Program-made: the position numbers and the translations under genes
Notes under the pieces: model-generated
The model's database searches: none
What the model was told of the DNA's origin: nothing
What the model saw: only the letters and a program-made list of their open reading frames with translations
Shown: positions 34,291 through 43,684 of the stretch, piece by piece
How positions within the stretch are numbered: position 1 is the stretch's first letter
Layout of the letters: each line of letters opens with the position of its first letter
Origin: Lewinella sp. IMCC34191
Lineage (GTDB): Bacteria; Bacteroidota; Bacteroidia; Chitinophagales; Saprospiraceae
Length of the DNA: 64,000 nt
Assembly: GCF_003390935.1 (NCBI RefSeq)
Contig: NZ_QNQZ01000008.1
Coordinates: 62,001-126,000, forward strand
Reading direction: 5' to 3'

Positions 34291-37200
34291 ATGGCAACAC
34301 GACTACTCTTACCTTTTCTTCTGCTTTTTTCTTTTTGCGTCGGAGCGCAGGATAAAAACGAAACCATAACCGGAATGCCCCTGCGGAACGTGGGGCCCGC
34401 CTTCGTGGCCGGCCGGATCGCGGATATCGCCCTCGACCCCACCGACGAGCACACCTGGTACGTCGCCGTAGGTTCGGGAGGGCTCTGGAAGACCGAGAAC
34501 TCGGGGGTGACCTGGGATCCCATCTTCGACGATTACGCCAGCTACTCCACCGGGGCCGTCACCGTCGACCCCAGCAACAACGCCCGCATCTGGCTCGGCA
34601 CCGGCGAGAACGTCGGCGGCCGCCACGTCGGCTACGGCGACGGTGTGTACCGCAGCGATGACGCCGGCAAGAAGTGGAAGAATATGGGGCTCAAAAACTC
34701 GGAGCACATCTCCGAAATCATCGTGCATCCGGAAAACTCCGACATCGTTTGGGTAGCCGCACAGGGGCCGCTTTGGTCCAGCGGCGGTGACCGGGGCCTG
34801 TATATGACCACCGACGGTGGCGAAAGCTGGGAAAAAACCCTCGGTGATGACGAATGGACCGGGGTCACCGACATCATGATCGATCCCCGCAATCCCGATA
34901 TGCTGTACGCCGCTACCTGGCAGCGCCACCGGACCGTAGCCGCCTATATGGGCAGCGGCCCCGAATCGGGCATCCACCGGAGCCGCGACGGAGGAAGAAC
35001 CTGGGAAAAGCTGACCAGCGGCCTGCCGAATGCCAATATGGGCAAGATCGGTATTGCGATCAGCCCGCAAAATCCCGATGTGGTCTACGCCGCGGTGACG
35101 CTGGAGCGCACGACGGGCGGCCTGTACCGCTCCGAGAACCAGGGCGCCAGCTGGACCAAGATGAGCAATACCGTCAGTGGCGGGACCGGCCCGCACTACT
35201 ATCAGGAGCTCTACGCCAGCCCCCACGCCTTCGACCGCCTGTACCTGATGAACGTGCGCGTGCTGGTGAGCGACGACGGGGGAAGCAACTTCCGCGAGCT
35301 CAAGGAAGAACGCAAGCACTCCGATAACCACGCGCTCGTCTTCCGCGAGGACGATCCGGATTACCTGCTGATCGGAACCGACGCCGGTCTCTACGAGAGC
35401 TTCGATCTGGCGGAGAACTGGCGCTTTATCGATAACATGCCCATCACCCAGTACTATAAAGTAGCGGTAGACGACCGGGAGCCTTTTTATCACATCTTCG
35501 GCGGAACGCAGGACAACGGCAGCACCGGCGGACCGAGTCGTACCGATAGCGAGGCCGGCATCCTCAACGGGGATTGGTATAAGACACTGGGCGCCGATGG
35601 CCACCAGTCGGCCACCGAACCCGGTAACCCCGACATCATCTACGCCGAAACCCAACAGGGCGGCCTGCACCGGGTCGATCTGAAAACGGGCGAGACCGTA
35701 CTGGTACAACCCCAAGCACGGGAAGGCGATCCCCACGAACGCTTCAACTGGGACGCGCCGATCGTGGTAAGCCCACACGACCCCGCCCGCCTCTACGTAG
35801 CCAGCTACCGCGTCTGGCGGAGCGACAACCGCGGTGATGACTGGACGCCCATCAGCGAAGACCTCACCCGCAACGAAGAGCGGCTGGAGCTTCCGATCAT
35901 GGGCCGTGTACAAAGCTGGGACAATGCCTGGGACGTGGGCGCCATGTCAAACTACAATACCATCACCTCACTGTCCGAATCACCCGTACAGGAAGGCCTG
36001 GTCTGGGCCGGTACCGATGACGGCATCCTGCAGGTAACGCAGGACGGCGGCGGCCGCTGGAAAAAGATCATGGTGAGCGAGATGCCGGGGGTGCCGGAAC
36101 GGGCCTTCATCAATGACGTCAAGGCCGATCAGTACGACGCCAATACCGTCTACGTCAGCCTGGACAACCACAAGGCGGGGGATTTCAGCCCCTACCTTTT
36201 CAAGAGCACGGACCTGGGCGAAAGCTGGACCGACCTGGGGAGCAGCCTTCCCGATCGTACGCTCGTATGGCGCCTGGTGCAGGATTTCGAGCAGCCCGAG
36301 CTACTCTTCATCGGAACGGAAAACGGAATTTATACCTCGCTGAACGGAGGTGACGAGTGGAAGAAACTGGCCGGGGCACCCACCATTCCCTTTCGCGACC
36401 TGGCGATCCAGAAGCGGGAGCACGATCTGGTAGGTGCCAGCTTCGGACGGGGTTTCTGGATTCTGGATGACTACAGTCCACTGCGGGAGATGACCGATGA
36501 AAATCTGGCGCAGGATGCCTACCTGTTCGAGCCGCGCGACGCCTGGTGGTATTCGCCCCGCGACAACGACCCCGGAGTGGGCGCGAACGTATACGCGGCC
36601 GATAACCCGGAATTCGGTGCCACCTTCACTTACCATCTAAAGGAGGGATTCACCAGTAAGAAGAAGGCCCGCCAGGAGGAAGAGAAGGCGCTGGCGGATA
36701 CCGAGGAAAACATCCCCTTCCCCGGCTACGATGCCCTGGACGCGGAGGCCAGCGAAATGGCTCCGAAGATCTGGCTTACCGTATACGACAGTGACGGGGA
36801 GGTAGTCCGTAAAGTGGAGGGTAACAATAGTAAAGGCCTCCACCGTACGACTTGGGACCTTCGCTACCCTTCCTTCTTTGCCGTACGCCCCGGACAGTCG
36901 GGTGGGGGAGGCCGCTGGTCGAGTGGGCCCCTCGCGCCTCCGGGTGAATACACCGTTACCCTGTCGAGGGAAGAGAACGGCTCTGTCAACCAGCTGGCCG
37001 GCCCGGTCAGCTTCGAGGTCAAGCCGCTGCACGAGCCTACCCTGGAGGGGCCGGCCCCGGCGGAATACCAGGCATACCGGATGGAATTGATCGAGGTACA
37101 GAATCAACTGGCTTCCGTCCAGGAATTCATGAGCGAGGCCAAGGGACAATTGTCCGCGATGGAAACCGCCCTCGAACGAACCTCCGTGGAACCCGGTGCC

Positions 37201-37512
37201 CTAAACGGTCGGCTGTATGAATTACGCCAGGAATTGATGGCCCTGGAGAAGGAGGTAAACGGAAGCCCGAGCCGGGAGGAGATCGGGGAGCGTAACCCAC
37301 CGACCATCAGCAGCCACTTCTATACCGGCTACCGCGGCCTGAGTACGACCTACGGTCCGACCGGCAACCACCGGCGCAGTCTGCGGATAGCGGCCAGCGA
37401 GCTGGAGGAATTGATGCCCCGGATCGAGCGCCTGCGGGATGAAACGATCCCGGAGTTACGCGATGAACTCCGTAAGGTCGGAGCTCCCTATATCATTGGC
37501 GCGGGGCGCTAG
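34291..37512 (+). CDS. VPS10/sortilin-type BNR-repeat secreted protein
   Basis: 1073 residues. Signal peptide to about residue 19 (ending VGAQ), then two propeller-like blocks rich in Asp-box/BNR motifs (SDDAGKKWKNMG, TTDGGESWEKTLG, SRDGGRTWEKL, STDLGESWTDLG) as in sortilin VPS10 domains. A C-terminal region of about 350 residues includes a lysine/glutamate stretch and helical segments. It has no T9SS sorting domain and no lipobox. These proteins are abundant in the phylum and often called glycosyl hydrolase, but the catalytic sialidase arginines are not evident. Role unknown; likely periplasmic or surface binding. Confidence 0.85.
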   Translation: MATRLLLPFLLLFSFCVGAQDKNETITGMPLRNVGPAFVAGRIADIALDPTDEHTWYVAVGSGGLWKTENSGVTWDPIFDDYASYSTGAVTVDPSNNARIWLGTGENVGGRHVGYGDGVYRSDDAGKKWKNMGLKNSEHISEIIVHPENSDIVWVAAQGPLWSSGGDRGLYMTTDGGESWEKTLGDDEWTGVTDIMIDPRNPDMLYAATWQRHRTVAAYMGSGPESGIHRSRDGGRTWEKLTSGLPNANMGKIGIAISPQNPDVVYAAVTLERTTGGLYRSENQGASWTKMSNTVSGGTGPHYYQELYASPHAFDRLYLMNVRVLVSDDGGSNFRELKEERKHSDNHALVFREDDPDYLLIGTDAGLYESFDLAENWRFIDNMPITQYYKVAVDDREPFYHIFGGTQDNGSTGGPSRTDSEAGILNGDWYKTLGADGHQSATEPGNPDIIYAETQQGGLHRVDLKTGETVLVQPQAREGDPHERFNWDAPIVVSPHDPARLYVASYRVWRSDNRGDDWTPISEDLTRNEERLELPIMGRVQSWDNAWDVGAMSNYNTITSLSESPVQEGLVWAGTDDGILQVTQDGGGRWKKIMVSEMPGVPERAFINDVKADQYDANTVYVSLDNHKAGDFSPYLFKSTDLGESWTDLGSSLPDRTLVWRLVQDFEQPELLFIGTENGIYTSLNGGDEWKKLAGAPTIPFRDLAIQKREHDLVGASFGRGFWILDDYSPLREMTDENLAQDAYLFEPRDAWWYSPRDNDPGVGANVYAADNPEFGATFTYHLKEGFTSKKKARQEEEKALADTEENIPFPGYDALDAEASEMAPKIWLTVYDSDGEVVRKVEGNNSKGLHRTTWDLRYPSFFAVRPGQSGGGGRWSSGPLAPPGEYTVTLSREENGSVNQLAGPVSFEVKPLHEPTLEGPAPAEYQAYRMELIEVQNQLASVQEFMSEAKGQLSAMETALERTSVEPGALNGRLYELRQELMALEKEVNGSPSREEIGERNPPTISSHFYTGYRGLSTTYGPTGNHRRSLRIAASELEELMPRIERLRDETIPELRDELRKVGAPYIIGAGR

Positions 37513-37520
37513 CGTTACAC

Positions 37521-37552
37521 TTGTCGGGCCGGAAACCCTTCCGGCCCGACAA
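37521..37552. terminator. Long perfect hairpin after the VPS10 gene
   Basis: TTGTCGGGCCGGAA and TTCCGGCCCGACAA form a 14-bp stem with an ACCC loop, 9 bases after the stop. The following sequence is only weakly T-rich. Confidence 0.65.
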
Positions 37553-37673
37553 TTACGATTGCTAAACTAAGACCAAGCCGCCGGGTTTCTACAATAACAG
37601 CCGGCGATTGCCCGTCCCTGCCTATATTAAGCAGGTAAAACCCCCGAAAAGAGCGAAAATTCGCTATCGAAGT

Positions 37674-38732
37674 ATGGATACAGCGCAAAAAAAGACCGCC
37701 CAGCCGAAGGCAAAAAATACGACCGCCAAAACGAACGGCGTAGCTAAGGAATTGAAATACAGCAAGGAGCAGTACCTGGAATGGTATACACTCATGCTCC
37801 GTATCCGTCGCTTCGAAGAGCGGGCACTGATGGCTTACGGCCAGCAGGACGTGCGCGGTTTCTGCCACGTTTACATCGGTCAGGAGGCCGTCGCGGCCGG
37901 TATTGAGAGCGCGATCACGAAAGATGACGGAATCGTGACCGCCTACCGTCAGCACGGTACGGCCATCGGTCGCGGTGTTCCCACTAAGGAGGCCATGGCC
38001 GAGCTCTACGGCAAGGCGACCGGCATCGTAAAGGGTAAGGGTGGCTCGATGCACTTCTTCAGCCGCGAGAATAATTACTACGGAGGTAACGGTATCGTAG
38101 GCGCCCAGATCCCCATCGGAACCGGAATCGCCTTCGCCGAGAAGTACAAGAAAACGAAGAATCTGTGTGTCGTCATGTTCGGCGACGGTGCCGCCCGCCA
38201 AGGTGCACTGTGGGAAAGCTGGAATATGGCCATGACCTGGAAAGTTCCCGCGCTTTACATCTGTGAGAACAACGGGTACGCCATGGGTACGAGCGTTCAG
38301 CGCACCAGTAACGTGACCGACCTGGGCAAGCTGGGTGATAGTTTCGAGATGCCCAGTGAGACCGTTGACGGCATGGATCCGGAAGCGGTACACGAGGCCA
38401 TTTCCCGCGCCGCCGAGCACATCCGCGCCGGTAACGGCCCCTACTACCTCAACATCAAGACTTACCGTTACAAAGGGCACTCGGTTTCCGATCCCGCCCG
38501 CTACCGGGAAAAGACGGAGGTGAAGACCTACCAGGACCGCGACCCGGTCAAGATGACCGAGAAGAAGATCCTCGATAACGGCATCGCCACCGAAGAGGAG
38601 ATCAAGGAGATCAAGGATCAGGTAAAGGCGGAAATCGCCGAGGCAGCTCAGTTCGCCGCCGATAGCCCCTATCCGGACGCAGACGGTCTGTACGCCGATA
38701 ACTATTCGCAACCCTACCCCTTCCTGACCTAG
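37674..38732 (+). CDS. pdhA: Pyruvate dehydrogenase E1 component, alpha subunit
   Basis: 352 residues from the ATG at 37674, preceded by a Lys-rich N-terminal tail before the conserved start (YLEWYTLMLRIRRFEERA). Thiamine-diphosphate binding is shown by FGDGAARQG followed by ENN, and the phosphorylation-loop-like region GHSVSDPARYR is present. With E1 beta, E2 and E3 it converts pyruvate to acetyl-CoA. None of the partner genes is in the window; the gene stands alone, as is common in this phylum where pdhA and pdhB are split. Confidence 0.93.
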   Translation: MDTAQKKTAQPKAKNTTAKTNGVAKELKYSKEQYLEWYTLMLRIRRFEERALMAYGQQDVRGFCHVYIGQEAVAAGIESAITKDDGIVTAYRQHGTAIGRGVPTKEAMAELYGKATGIVKGKGGSMHFFSRENNYYGGNGIVGAQIPIGTGIAFAEKYKKTKNLCVVMFGDGAARQGALWESWNMAMTWKVPALYICENNGYAMGTSVQRTSNVTDLGKLGDSFEMPSETVDGMDPEAVHEAISRAAEHIRAGNGPYYLNIKTYRYKGHSVSDPARYREKTEVKTYQDRDPVKMTEKKILDNGIATEEEIKEIKDQVKAEIAEAAQFAADSPYPDADGLYADNYSQPYPFLT

Positions 38733-38825
38733 TGCGGGAGTAATCAACGGGACCGCCGGGGAGGCGGGGCGCAAAGCCAAAGACATTCCGCCGGGGAGAT
38801 AGTACTCACTTAGCGGGCTTTACCT

Positions 38826-38833
38826 TATCTTTG
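38826..38833 (+). promoter_or_regulatory. -7 promoter box for the TPR membrane protein
   Basis: TATCTTTG matches TAnnTTTG exactly. Predicted transcription from about 38840 gives a 48-base leader to the ATG at 38888. No clear -33 TTG was seen. Confidence 0.5.
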
Positions 38834-38887
38834 CGCCACTTTTTCAGCAGCCGGGCTCCCCGTGGAGTTGGCAGCATCACGAGTATT

Positions 38888-39643
38888 ATGGCAAGAAAGA
38901 ACAATATCGGACGTCGCCCGACCGGAACGCCTAGCCGCGGCCGGAGCAGTGAGGGTAATCAGGAAATACGGATCGAGGAGCAGGACGATAAGCTCGTCGA
39001 TATTATCGAGGTCCGCGAGAAGGGCATGGACTTTTTCGAGCGCAACCGCAAGCCGATTATCGGAGCGGTCGTGGCCCTGATCTTCATCGTGGCTGGTGCC
39101 CTCCTCTACCAGACTTTCATAGCCGGGCCCGCCGAGCGCAATGCCGCTCAGCAGATGCAACAGGCACAGTACCAGTTCGAGCAGGACAGCTTCGCCCTTG
39201 CCCTGACCAACCCCGGACAGGCCTATCCCGGCTTTCTCGAGATTGCCGATGAGTACGGAAGTACCGAGGCCGGTAACCTGGCGAATTATTACGTAGCCGT
39301 ATGCTACCTCAACCTCGGCCAGTACGAAGCGGCCCTGGATTACCTGGAAGATTTCGACGCCGATGGCGATCTGCTGCCCACCATGAAGATGGGCGTGATG
39401 GGTGACCTCCAGAGCGAACTGGGTGATTTCGCCGCGGCCATCGATGCCTACGAAGAGGCCGTTGACGCAGCCGGTGACAACTATGTAACCGGAGGCTACT
39501 ACCTCAATAAGTTAGGTCTGCTCTACCGCCACCAGGGAGAAACCGAGAACGCGCTGGATGCCTTCCGCCGTCTCAAGATGGATTTCGGGCAGAGTGCCGA
39601 AGCCGCTCAGGCGGATAAGTACATTGCCGCTCTGGAGCAATAG
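38888..39643 (+). CDS. TPR-repeat membrane-anchored protein
   Basis: 251 residues from the ATG at 38888 (MARKNNIGRR); the frame opens earlier with TTG but that part overlaps the -7 box. A charged cytoplasmic N-terminus is followed by one membrane segment (about 58-80, IIGAVVALIFIVAGALLYQTF) and a periplasmic TPR region (LANYYVAVCYLNLGQYEAALDYL, AAIDAYEEAVDAAG, LGLLYRHQGETENALDAFRRL). It resembles YfgM-type proteins linked to secretion and envelope chaperones. Its stop is 6 bases from that of the convergent T9SS gene. Confidence 0.87.
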   Translation: MARKNNIGRRPTGTPSRGRSSEGNQEIRIEEQDDKLVDIIEVREKGMDFFERNRKPIIGAVVALIFIVAGALLYQTFIAGPAERNAAQQMQQAQYQFEQDSFALALTNPGQAYPGFLEIADEYGSTEAGNLANYYVAVCYLNLGQYEAALDYLEDFDADGDLLPTMKMGVMGDLQSELGDFAAAIDAYEEAVDAAGDNYVTGGYYLNKLGLLYRHQGETENALDAFRRLKMDFGQSAEAAQADKYIAALEQ

Positions 39644-39649
39644 TCGGCT

Positions 39650-40402
39650 TTACGCGCCGAACCGGCGATGAAGCAGGCGGAGAGTCCGAAGCTTCTTGCC
39701 GCTGTCATCGTAGATAGAAATAAGATAAAGCCCGTCCGGCAGGTTTTCAATGTCGAAACCGTCGGTGCCGGATTCCGCGGAGAAAGTCTTGATGCGGCGA
39801 CCCAGCGTGTTCGTGACTTCTACCCGCCCAAGGCGCACGGACCGTGGCGCTTCCACGTAAAAGCGATCGGTAGCCGGATTGGGGTATAAGCGAACGGTAG
39901 TGGGGTTGGCGCGCGCGTCCGCTTCTTCCGCCGCAGTAGGATCCTGACGCGTCAGGGTCGTGTTGATGGTGGCGGCAGCCAGAACCGTGCCCGGGAGGGT
40001 AAGGTCGGAAAAGCGAAGTTCGGCCGTTCCGTTGCCGGCGACACCGTCGGGACGCAGCACTACGAAGAAGGTGGTCGACTGGCCGGGGCTAAGGCTGATT
40101 TGCCGCCCGGCGGCCTGCGGATCGTCGGAAATAACGTAGGGCGTAGCCCGGCTGACCCGGTCGAGGGCCGAGTACGACCACGCGCGGGGACTCTCCCGAA
40201 CGACGTTTTCCCGGAGCAATTGAATCGTCCGGCCGGAGTTGTTCGTGACTACTACGGCGGACACATCCTCAAAATCTTCGTCGATGTTATCCACCCGGAT
40301 CACCTTGTTGATCTCCGCCGGCTCCACCCGCAATGCGGAAGATGACTGCGCCGGCATACCCAGGCAGGGAAGGAGCAGCAGTAAGGAGAGTAGACGTTTC
40401 AT
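39650..40402 (-). CDS. T9SS type A sorting-domain secreted protein
   Basis: 250 residues. A signal peptide of about 19 residues is followed by an immunoglobulin-like beta domain (about 25-150: RVEPAEINKVIRV, VVVTNNSGRTIQLL, LSPGQSTTFFVVLRP), an acidic linker, and a C-terminal T9SS type A domain (LYPNPATDRFYVEA, LPDGLYLISIYDDSGKKLRTLRL). The C-terminal domain sends the protein through the type IX system to the surface. The upstream domain looks like a spacer or binding module; no catalytic motif is seen. Confidence 0.88.
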   Translation of the reverse strand: MKRLLSLLLLLPCLGMPAQSSSALRVEPAEINKVIRVDNIDEDFEDVSAVVVTNNSGRTIQLLRENVVRESPRAWSYSALDRVSRATPYVISDDPQAAGRQISLSPGQSTTFFVVLRPDGVAGNGTAELRFSDLTLPGTVLAAATINTTLTRQDPTAAEEADARANPTTVRLYPNPATDRFYVEAPRSVRLGRVEVTNTLGRRIKTFSAESGTDGFDIENLPDGLYLISIYDDSGKKLRTLRLLHRRFGA

Positions 40403-40583
40403 CGGTGGAGTGGTAGAAGAATGCTCATATTCAACTGAACGAGCGGATAAAGGTTAGCGCCAGCTACAATAATAATGCGGCAACGGGCTAGCCCAGGATA
40501 CGTGTCGGCAGTTTAACACTTAATTCACCAGAAGGGGGGCGGCGTTACGCGCTGCAAAATATCCACCTCTGCGATACGTCTGC

Positions 40584-40591
40584 TACCTTTG
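40584..40591 (+). promoter_or_regulatory. -7 promoter box very close to the pheT start
   Basis: TACCTTTG matches TAnnTTTG and ends 6 bases before the pheT ATG at 40598. Transcription would then start at or beside the ATG, suggesting a leaderless or nearly leaderless mRNA. No TTG -33 is evident. Confidence 0.4.
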
Positions 40592-40597
40592 CGGCCT

Positions 40598-43024
40598 ATG
40601 AAAGTATCGCTCAATTGGCTAAGAGAGTACCTGGACCTGAATTTTCCGCCCGAGCGCGTCAGTGATCTACTCACCGGCACGGGGCTGGAAGTCGAGGGAA
40701 TGGATAAGGTGGAATCCGTCCCGGGCGGGCTGGAAGGTGTTGTCGTCGGCCACGTGGTCGAATGCGGGAAGCACCCCAATGCCGACCGGCTTTCGGTGAC
40801 CAAAGTCGACATCGGTCGCGAAGAACCGGTGTCTATCGTTTGCGGAGCCCCCAACGTAGCTGCCGGTCAGCACGTGCCGGTCGCTACCGTAGGTACCACG
40901 CTCTATCCCACCGGAGGCGAAGCGTTCACTATTAAAAAAGGAAAGATCCGGGGGGAAGTAAGCGAAGGCATGATCTGCGCCGAAGATGAACTCGGACTGG
41001 GAACCGACCACGACGGGATTATCGTTTTTGACCGGGCTTTCGAACCCGGCACCCCGGTGGCGGACGTCTATGAGCTGGAGACCGACCACGTATACGAGAT
41101 CGGTTTGACCCCGAATCGCTCCGACGCCACGAATCACCTGGGGGTCGCCTTCGATCTCGCCGCCGCCCTGAGCGTGGAACGGGACGATCAGGTGACACTC
41201 GTTCAGCCGGACGTCTCGGCTTTTGCCGAAGGGGATGCTGCCGCGCCCGCCGCGCAGGTTGCCGACCCAACCCAGGCGCCACGCTACGCGGGCCTGGTGA
41301 TCGAAAATTTACGGGTAGCTACCAGCCCCGACTGGCTACGCGCCCGCCTGAATGCGATCGGCGTGCGACCGATCAATAACGTGGTCGACGTAACAAACTA
41401 CGTCCTGCACGAACTGGGGCAACCCCTGCACGCCTTCGACCTGGATAAGGTAGCCGGTAGCCGTATTAAGGTGCAGAAACTAGCGGAGGGGACCGTGTTC
41501 CGCTCGCTGGACGGGATGGAGCGAAAGCTCTCGGCCGACGACCTTGTGATCTGCGACGGAAACGACGACCCCATGTGCCTGGCCGGTGTATTCGGCGGGG
41601 CTGACAGCGGAGTGACCGAGCAAACGACCCGCATTTTCCTGGAATCCGCTCACTTCGAGGCGGGAACGGTCCGGCGTACGAGTATGCGTCACACCCTGCG
41701 GACGGACGCCGCGCGCATCTTCGAAAAGGGTAGCGACCCGAACGTGGTCGTATACGCGCTGAAGCGGGCCGCCTTGCTGCTGCAAGAGCTGGCGGGGGGG
41801 AAGGTAGCCGGTAAGATGCTGGACCTTTACCCGGAGCCCATCGAGCCGAAACTAATCACGGTCCGCTATCAGCGTATCAGCGAACTCATCGGCGTCGATC
41901 TTGGACGGGATACGGTACGGAATATCCTGCGCAGTATGAATATGGACATCCGGGAAGATGACGAAGCCAGCTTCACCGTGGCCGTGCCGACCAATAAGGT
42001 CGACGTCACGCGGGAGGTGGACGTAATCGAAGAGATTTTGCGGGTCTACGGCTTCAACAAGATTCCGGAGCCCGACATGATCACGACGGCCATGGTGGTA
42101 GCACCACAGCCCGACCCCAATGCCTTGCGCGAATTGATCGGCGATCTGCTGGCGGCTAACGGGTTCCTGGAAATGATGGCCCTCAGTCTGACGGAAAGCC
42201 GGTACTACGACGACAGAAGTCACCTGATCGGCATCAATAATACCAGCAACGTACACCTCGATGTGATGCGGCCGGACCTCTTGTATTCCGCCCTGGAGGC
42301 CGTTCGGCATAACCATAGCTTCAGCCAGCGCGACCTGCGTCTGTTTGAGTTTGGGCGCAGCTACGGCCTGGAAGGAGAAAAATACCGGGAGATAAACCAC
42401 CTTAGTCTTACGCTAACCGGACGCCGCCACGCCGAGAGTTGGCTAAGCACGGGAGAGGACGATCGCGCCGGCTTCTATACGCTCAAGGCAGCCGTGGAAT
42501 TGGTACTTCAGCGACTTGGTGTCGACAACTACCGTACGGCGGAGGCCCCTTCGGACCAGTTCGACTTCGGACTGCGGTACCACAAGGGTCCCATGGAACT
42601 GGTTGACTTCGGTCAGGTTGCCGCAGTCCCTCTGGACCGGGCCGGCGTAAAGGAGACCGTGTTCTTTGCGGACTTCAACTGGGATAACCTGTTGCGCGTA
42701 TTACCCCGCAAGCCAATCCAGGTGACCACGCCGGGTAAGTATCCGACCGTGCGGCGCGATCTGGCCCTGGTGGTAGACGTCGGAGTTAGTTTCGCGGATA
42801 TCGAGCGGCTGGCCGCTAAGGCGGGCAAGCAGCTCATCACCGAGATCAATCTCTTCGATGTTTACCGAAACGAGGAGCAGTTGGGGGTTGGTAAGAAGAG
42901 CTACGCGGTCAGTTTCCTCTTTGAAAGCACGGAGCGTACCCTGAAGGATAAGGAGGTCGACAAGGTCATGTCCGGGGTGGAGGCGATCCTCGGCAAGCAA
43001 CTCGGCGCGGAGGTTCGCCGTTAA
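40598..43024 (+). CDS. pheT: Phenylalanine--tRNA ligase beta subunit
   Basis: 808 residues from the ATG at 40598 (MKVSLNWLREYLDLNF), the usual length. Domains in order: N-terminal region, tRNA-binding EMAP-like domain (about 40-150; VVGHVVECGKHPNADRLSVTKVD), B3/4 editing domain (PINNVVDVTNYVLHELGQPLHAFDLDK), B5 DNA-binding-like domain (DVTREVDVIEEILRVYGFNKIP), the catalytic-like core and the C-terminal ferredoxin-fold anticodon-binding domain (KYPTVRRDLALVVDVGVSF). It charges tRNA-Phe together with PheS, which is not in the window. It heads a run with the coiled-coil gene, zapA and rny. Confidence 0.97.
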   Translation: MKVSLNWLREYLDLNFPPERVSDLLTGTGLEVEGMDKVESVPGGLEGVVVGHVVECGKHPNADRLSVTKVDIGREEPVSIVCGAPNVAAGQHVPVATVGTTLYPTGGEAFTIKKGKIRGEVSEGMICAEDELGLGTDHDGIIVFDRAFEPGTPVADVYELETDHVYEIGLTPNRSDATNHLGVAFDLAAALSVERDDQVTLVQPDVSAFAEGDAAAPAAQVADPTQAPRYAGLVIENLRVATSPDWLRARLNAIGVRPINNVVDVTNYVLHELGQPLHAFDLDKVAGSRIKVQKLAEGTVFRSLDGMERKLSADDLVICDGNDDPMCLAGVFGGADSGVTEQTTRIFLESAHFEAGTVRRTSMRHTLRTDAARIFEKGSDPNVVVYALKRAALLLQELAGGKVAGKMLDLYPEPIEPKLITVRYQRISELIGVDLGRDTVRNILRSMNMDIREDDEASFTVAVPTNKVDVTREVDVIEEILRVYGFNKIPEPDMITTAMVVAPQPDPNALRELIGDLLAANGFLEMMALSLTESRYYDDRSHLIGINNTSNVHLDVMRPDLLYSALEAVRHNHSFSQRDLRLFEFGRSYGLEGEKYREINHLSLTLTGRRHAESWLSTGEDDRAGFYTLKAAVELVLQRLGVDNYRTAEAPSDQFDFGLRYHKGPMELVDFGQVAAVPLDRAGVKETVFFADFNWDNLLRVLPRKPIQVTTPGKYPTVRRDLALVVDVGVSFADIERLAAKAGKQLITEINLFDVYRNEEQLGVGKKSYAVSFLFESTERTLKDKEVDKVMSGVEAILGKQLGAEVRR

Positions 43025-43057
43025 TTCATAACTTTAAGCCCTACCCACCAATTGACT

Positions 43058-43348
43058 ATGACACCGGCAACAGAAATTGACGGTCTGGAAATAAAATTAC
43101 GGCAGCTTGCCGCTAAAGTTGACCGCCAACGGGCGCAATACGAGGCGACGCTGACCGAGAACGAAAATCTGAAACGCGAACTTGACCGCCAGCTCGGCGT
43201 CGTCAGTTCGCTTAAGGATAAACTAGTGCAGTCCCAATCCTCCCCGGAGGGCGGGGCACCGCCGGCCGATACCCGCGATCACCAGGAGACGATAGACTAC
43301 TGTCTTCAGGAAATCGACCGCTGTATTGAATGGCTTCACCGCAACTAA
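43058..43348 (+). CDS. Small coiled-coil protein, ZapB-like by position
   Basis: 96 residues from the ATG at 43058. Residues about 10-60 form a clear coiled coil (LEIKLRQLAAKVDRQ, LKRELDRQLG), followed by a flexible Pro/Gly stretch and a short helix ending in IDRCIEWLHRN. It is 33 bases after pheT and 3 bases before zapA. Its place between pheT and zapA is repeated in other Bacteroidota as I recall, and its coiled-coil nature suggests a partner of ZapA in septal-ring assembly. That role is inference. Confidence 0.78.
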   Translation: MTPATEIDGLEIKLRQLAAKVDRQRAQYEATLTENENLKRELDRQLGVVSSLKDKLVQSQSSPEGGAPPADTRDHQETIDYCLQEIDRCIEWLHRN

Positions 43349-43351
43349 GTC

Positions 43352-43654
43352 ATGGCAGATAACGCCCCCGATAATAAACCGATCAGCGTGGTCATTGCCG
43401 GCCGTCCTTATCCGATTCGCGTAGCCGAAGCGGAGGAAGAAGGCCTGCGTGCCCTGGTAAAGGAAATCAACGATCGATTCAATGATTTCCAGATCCGGTA
43501 TCGCGATCGCGATAAGCAGGATTGCCTAGTTATGACCCTGCTCACCTACGCCAGTGAACTACGCAGTGCCCGCGACCAAGCCGACAGCGGCTCGGATGTC
43601 GAGCTCAGCAAACGACTGGCGAAGCTGAACGACTTAGTTGAGGCGATGCTCTAG
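43352..43654 (+). CDS. zapA: Cell division protein ZapA
   Basis: 100 residues, the family length. The N-terminal globular part (ISVVIAGRPYPIRVAEAEEEGLRALVKEINDRF) and C-terminal coiled coil (LSKRLAKLNDLVEAML) fit ZapA, which bundles FtsZ filaments at mid-cell. It starts 3 bases after the coiled-coil gene and is followed 30 bases later by rny, so the four genes from pheT probably share transcripts. Confidence 0.9.
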   Translation: MADNAPDNKPISVVIAGRPYPIRVAEAEEEGLRALVKEINDRFNDFQIRYRDRDKQDCLVMTLLTYASELRSARDQADSGSDVELSKRLAKLNDLVEAML

Positions 43655-43684
43655 TGAGCTTCACTTCTATAACTACAACGAACA

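Noticed and set aside
34309-35913. 534-residue frame opposite the VPS10 gene
   Set aside because: Mirror frame of a repetitive GC-rich gene; no start signal or recognisable motif.
37515-38786. 423-residue frame opposite pdhA
   Set aside because: pdhA is certain; the opposite frame has no features.
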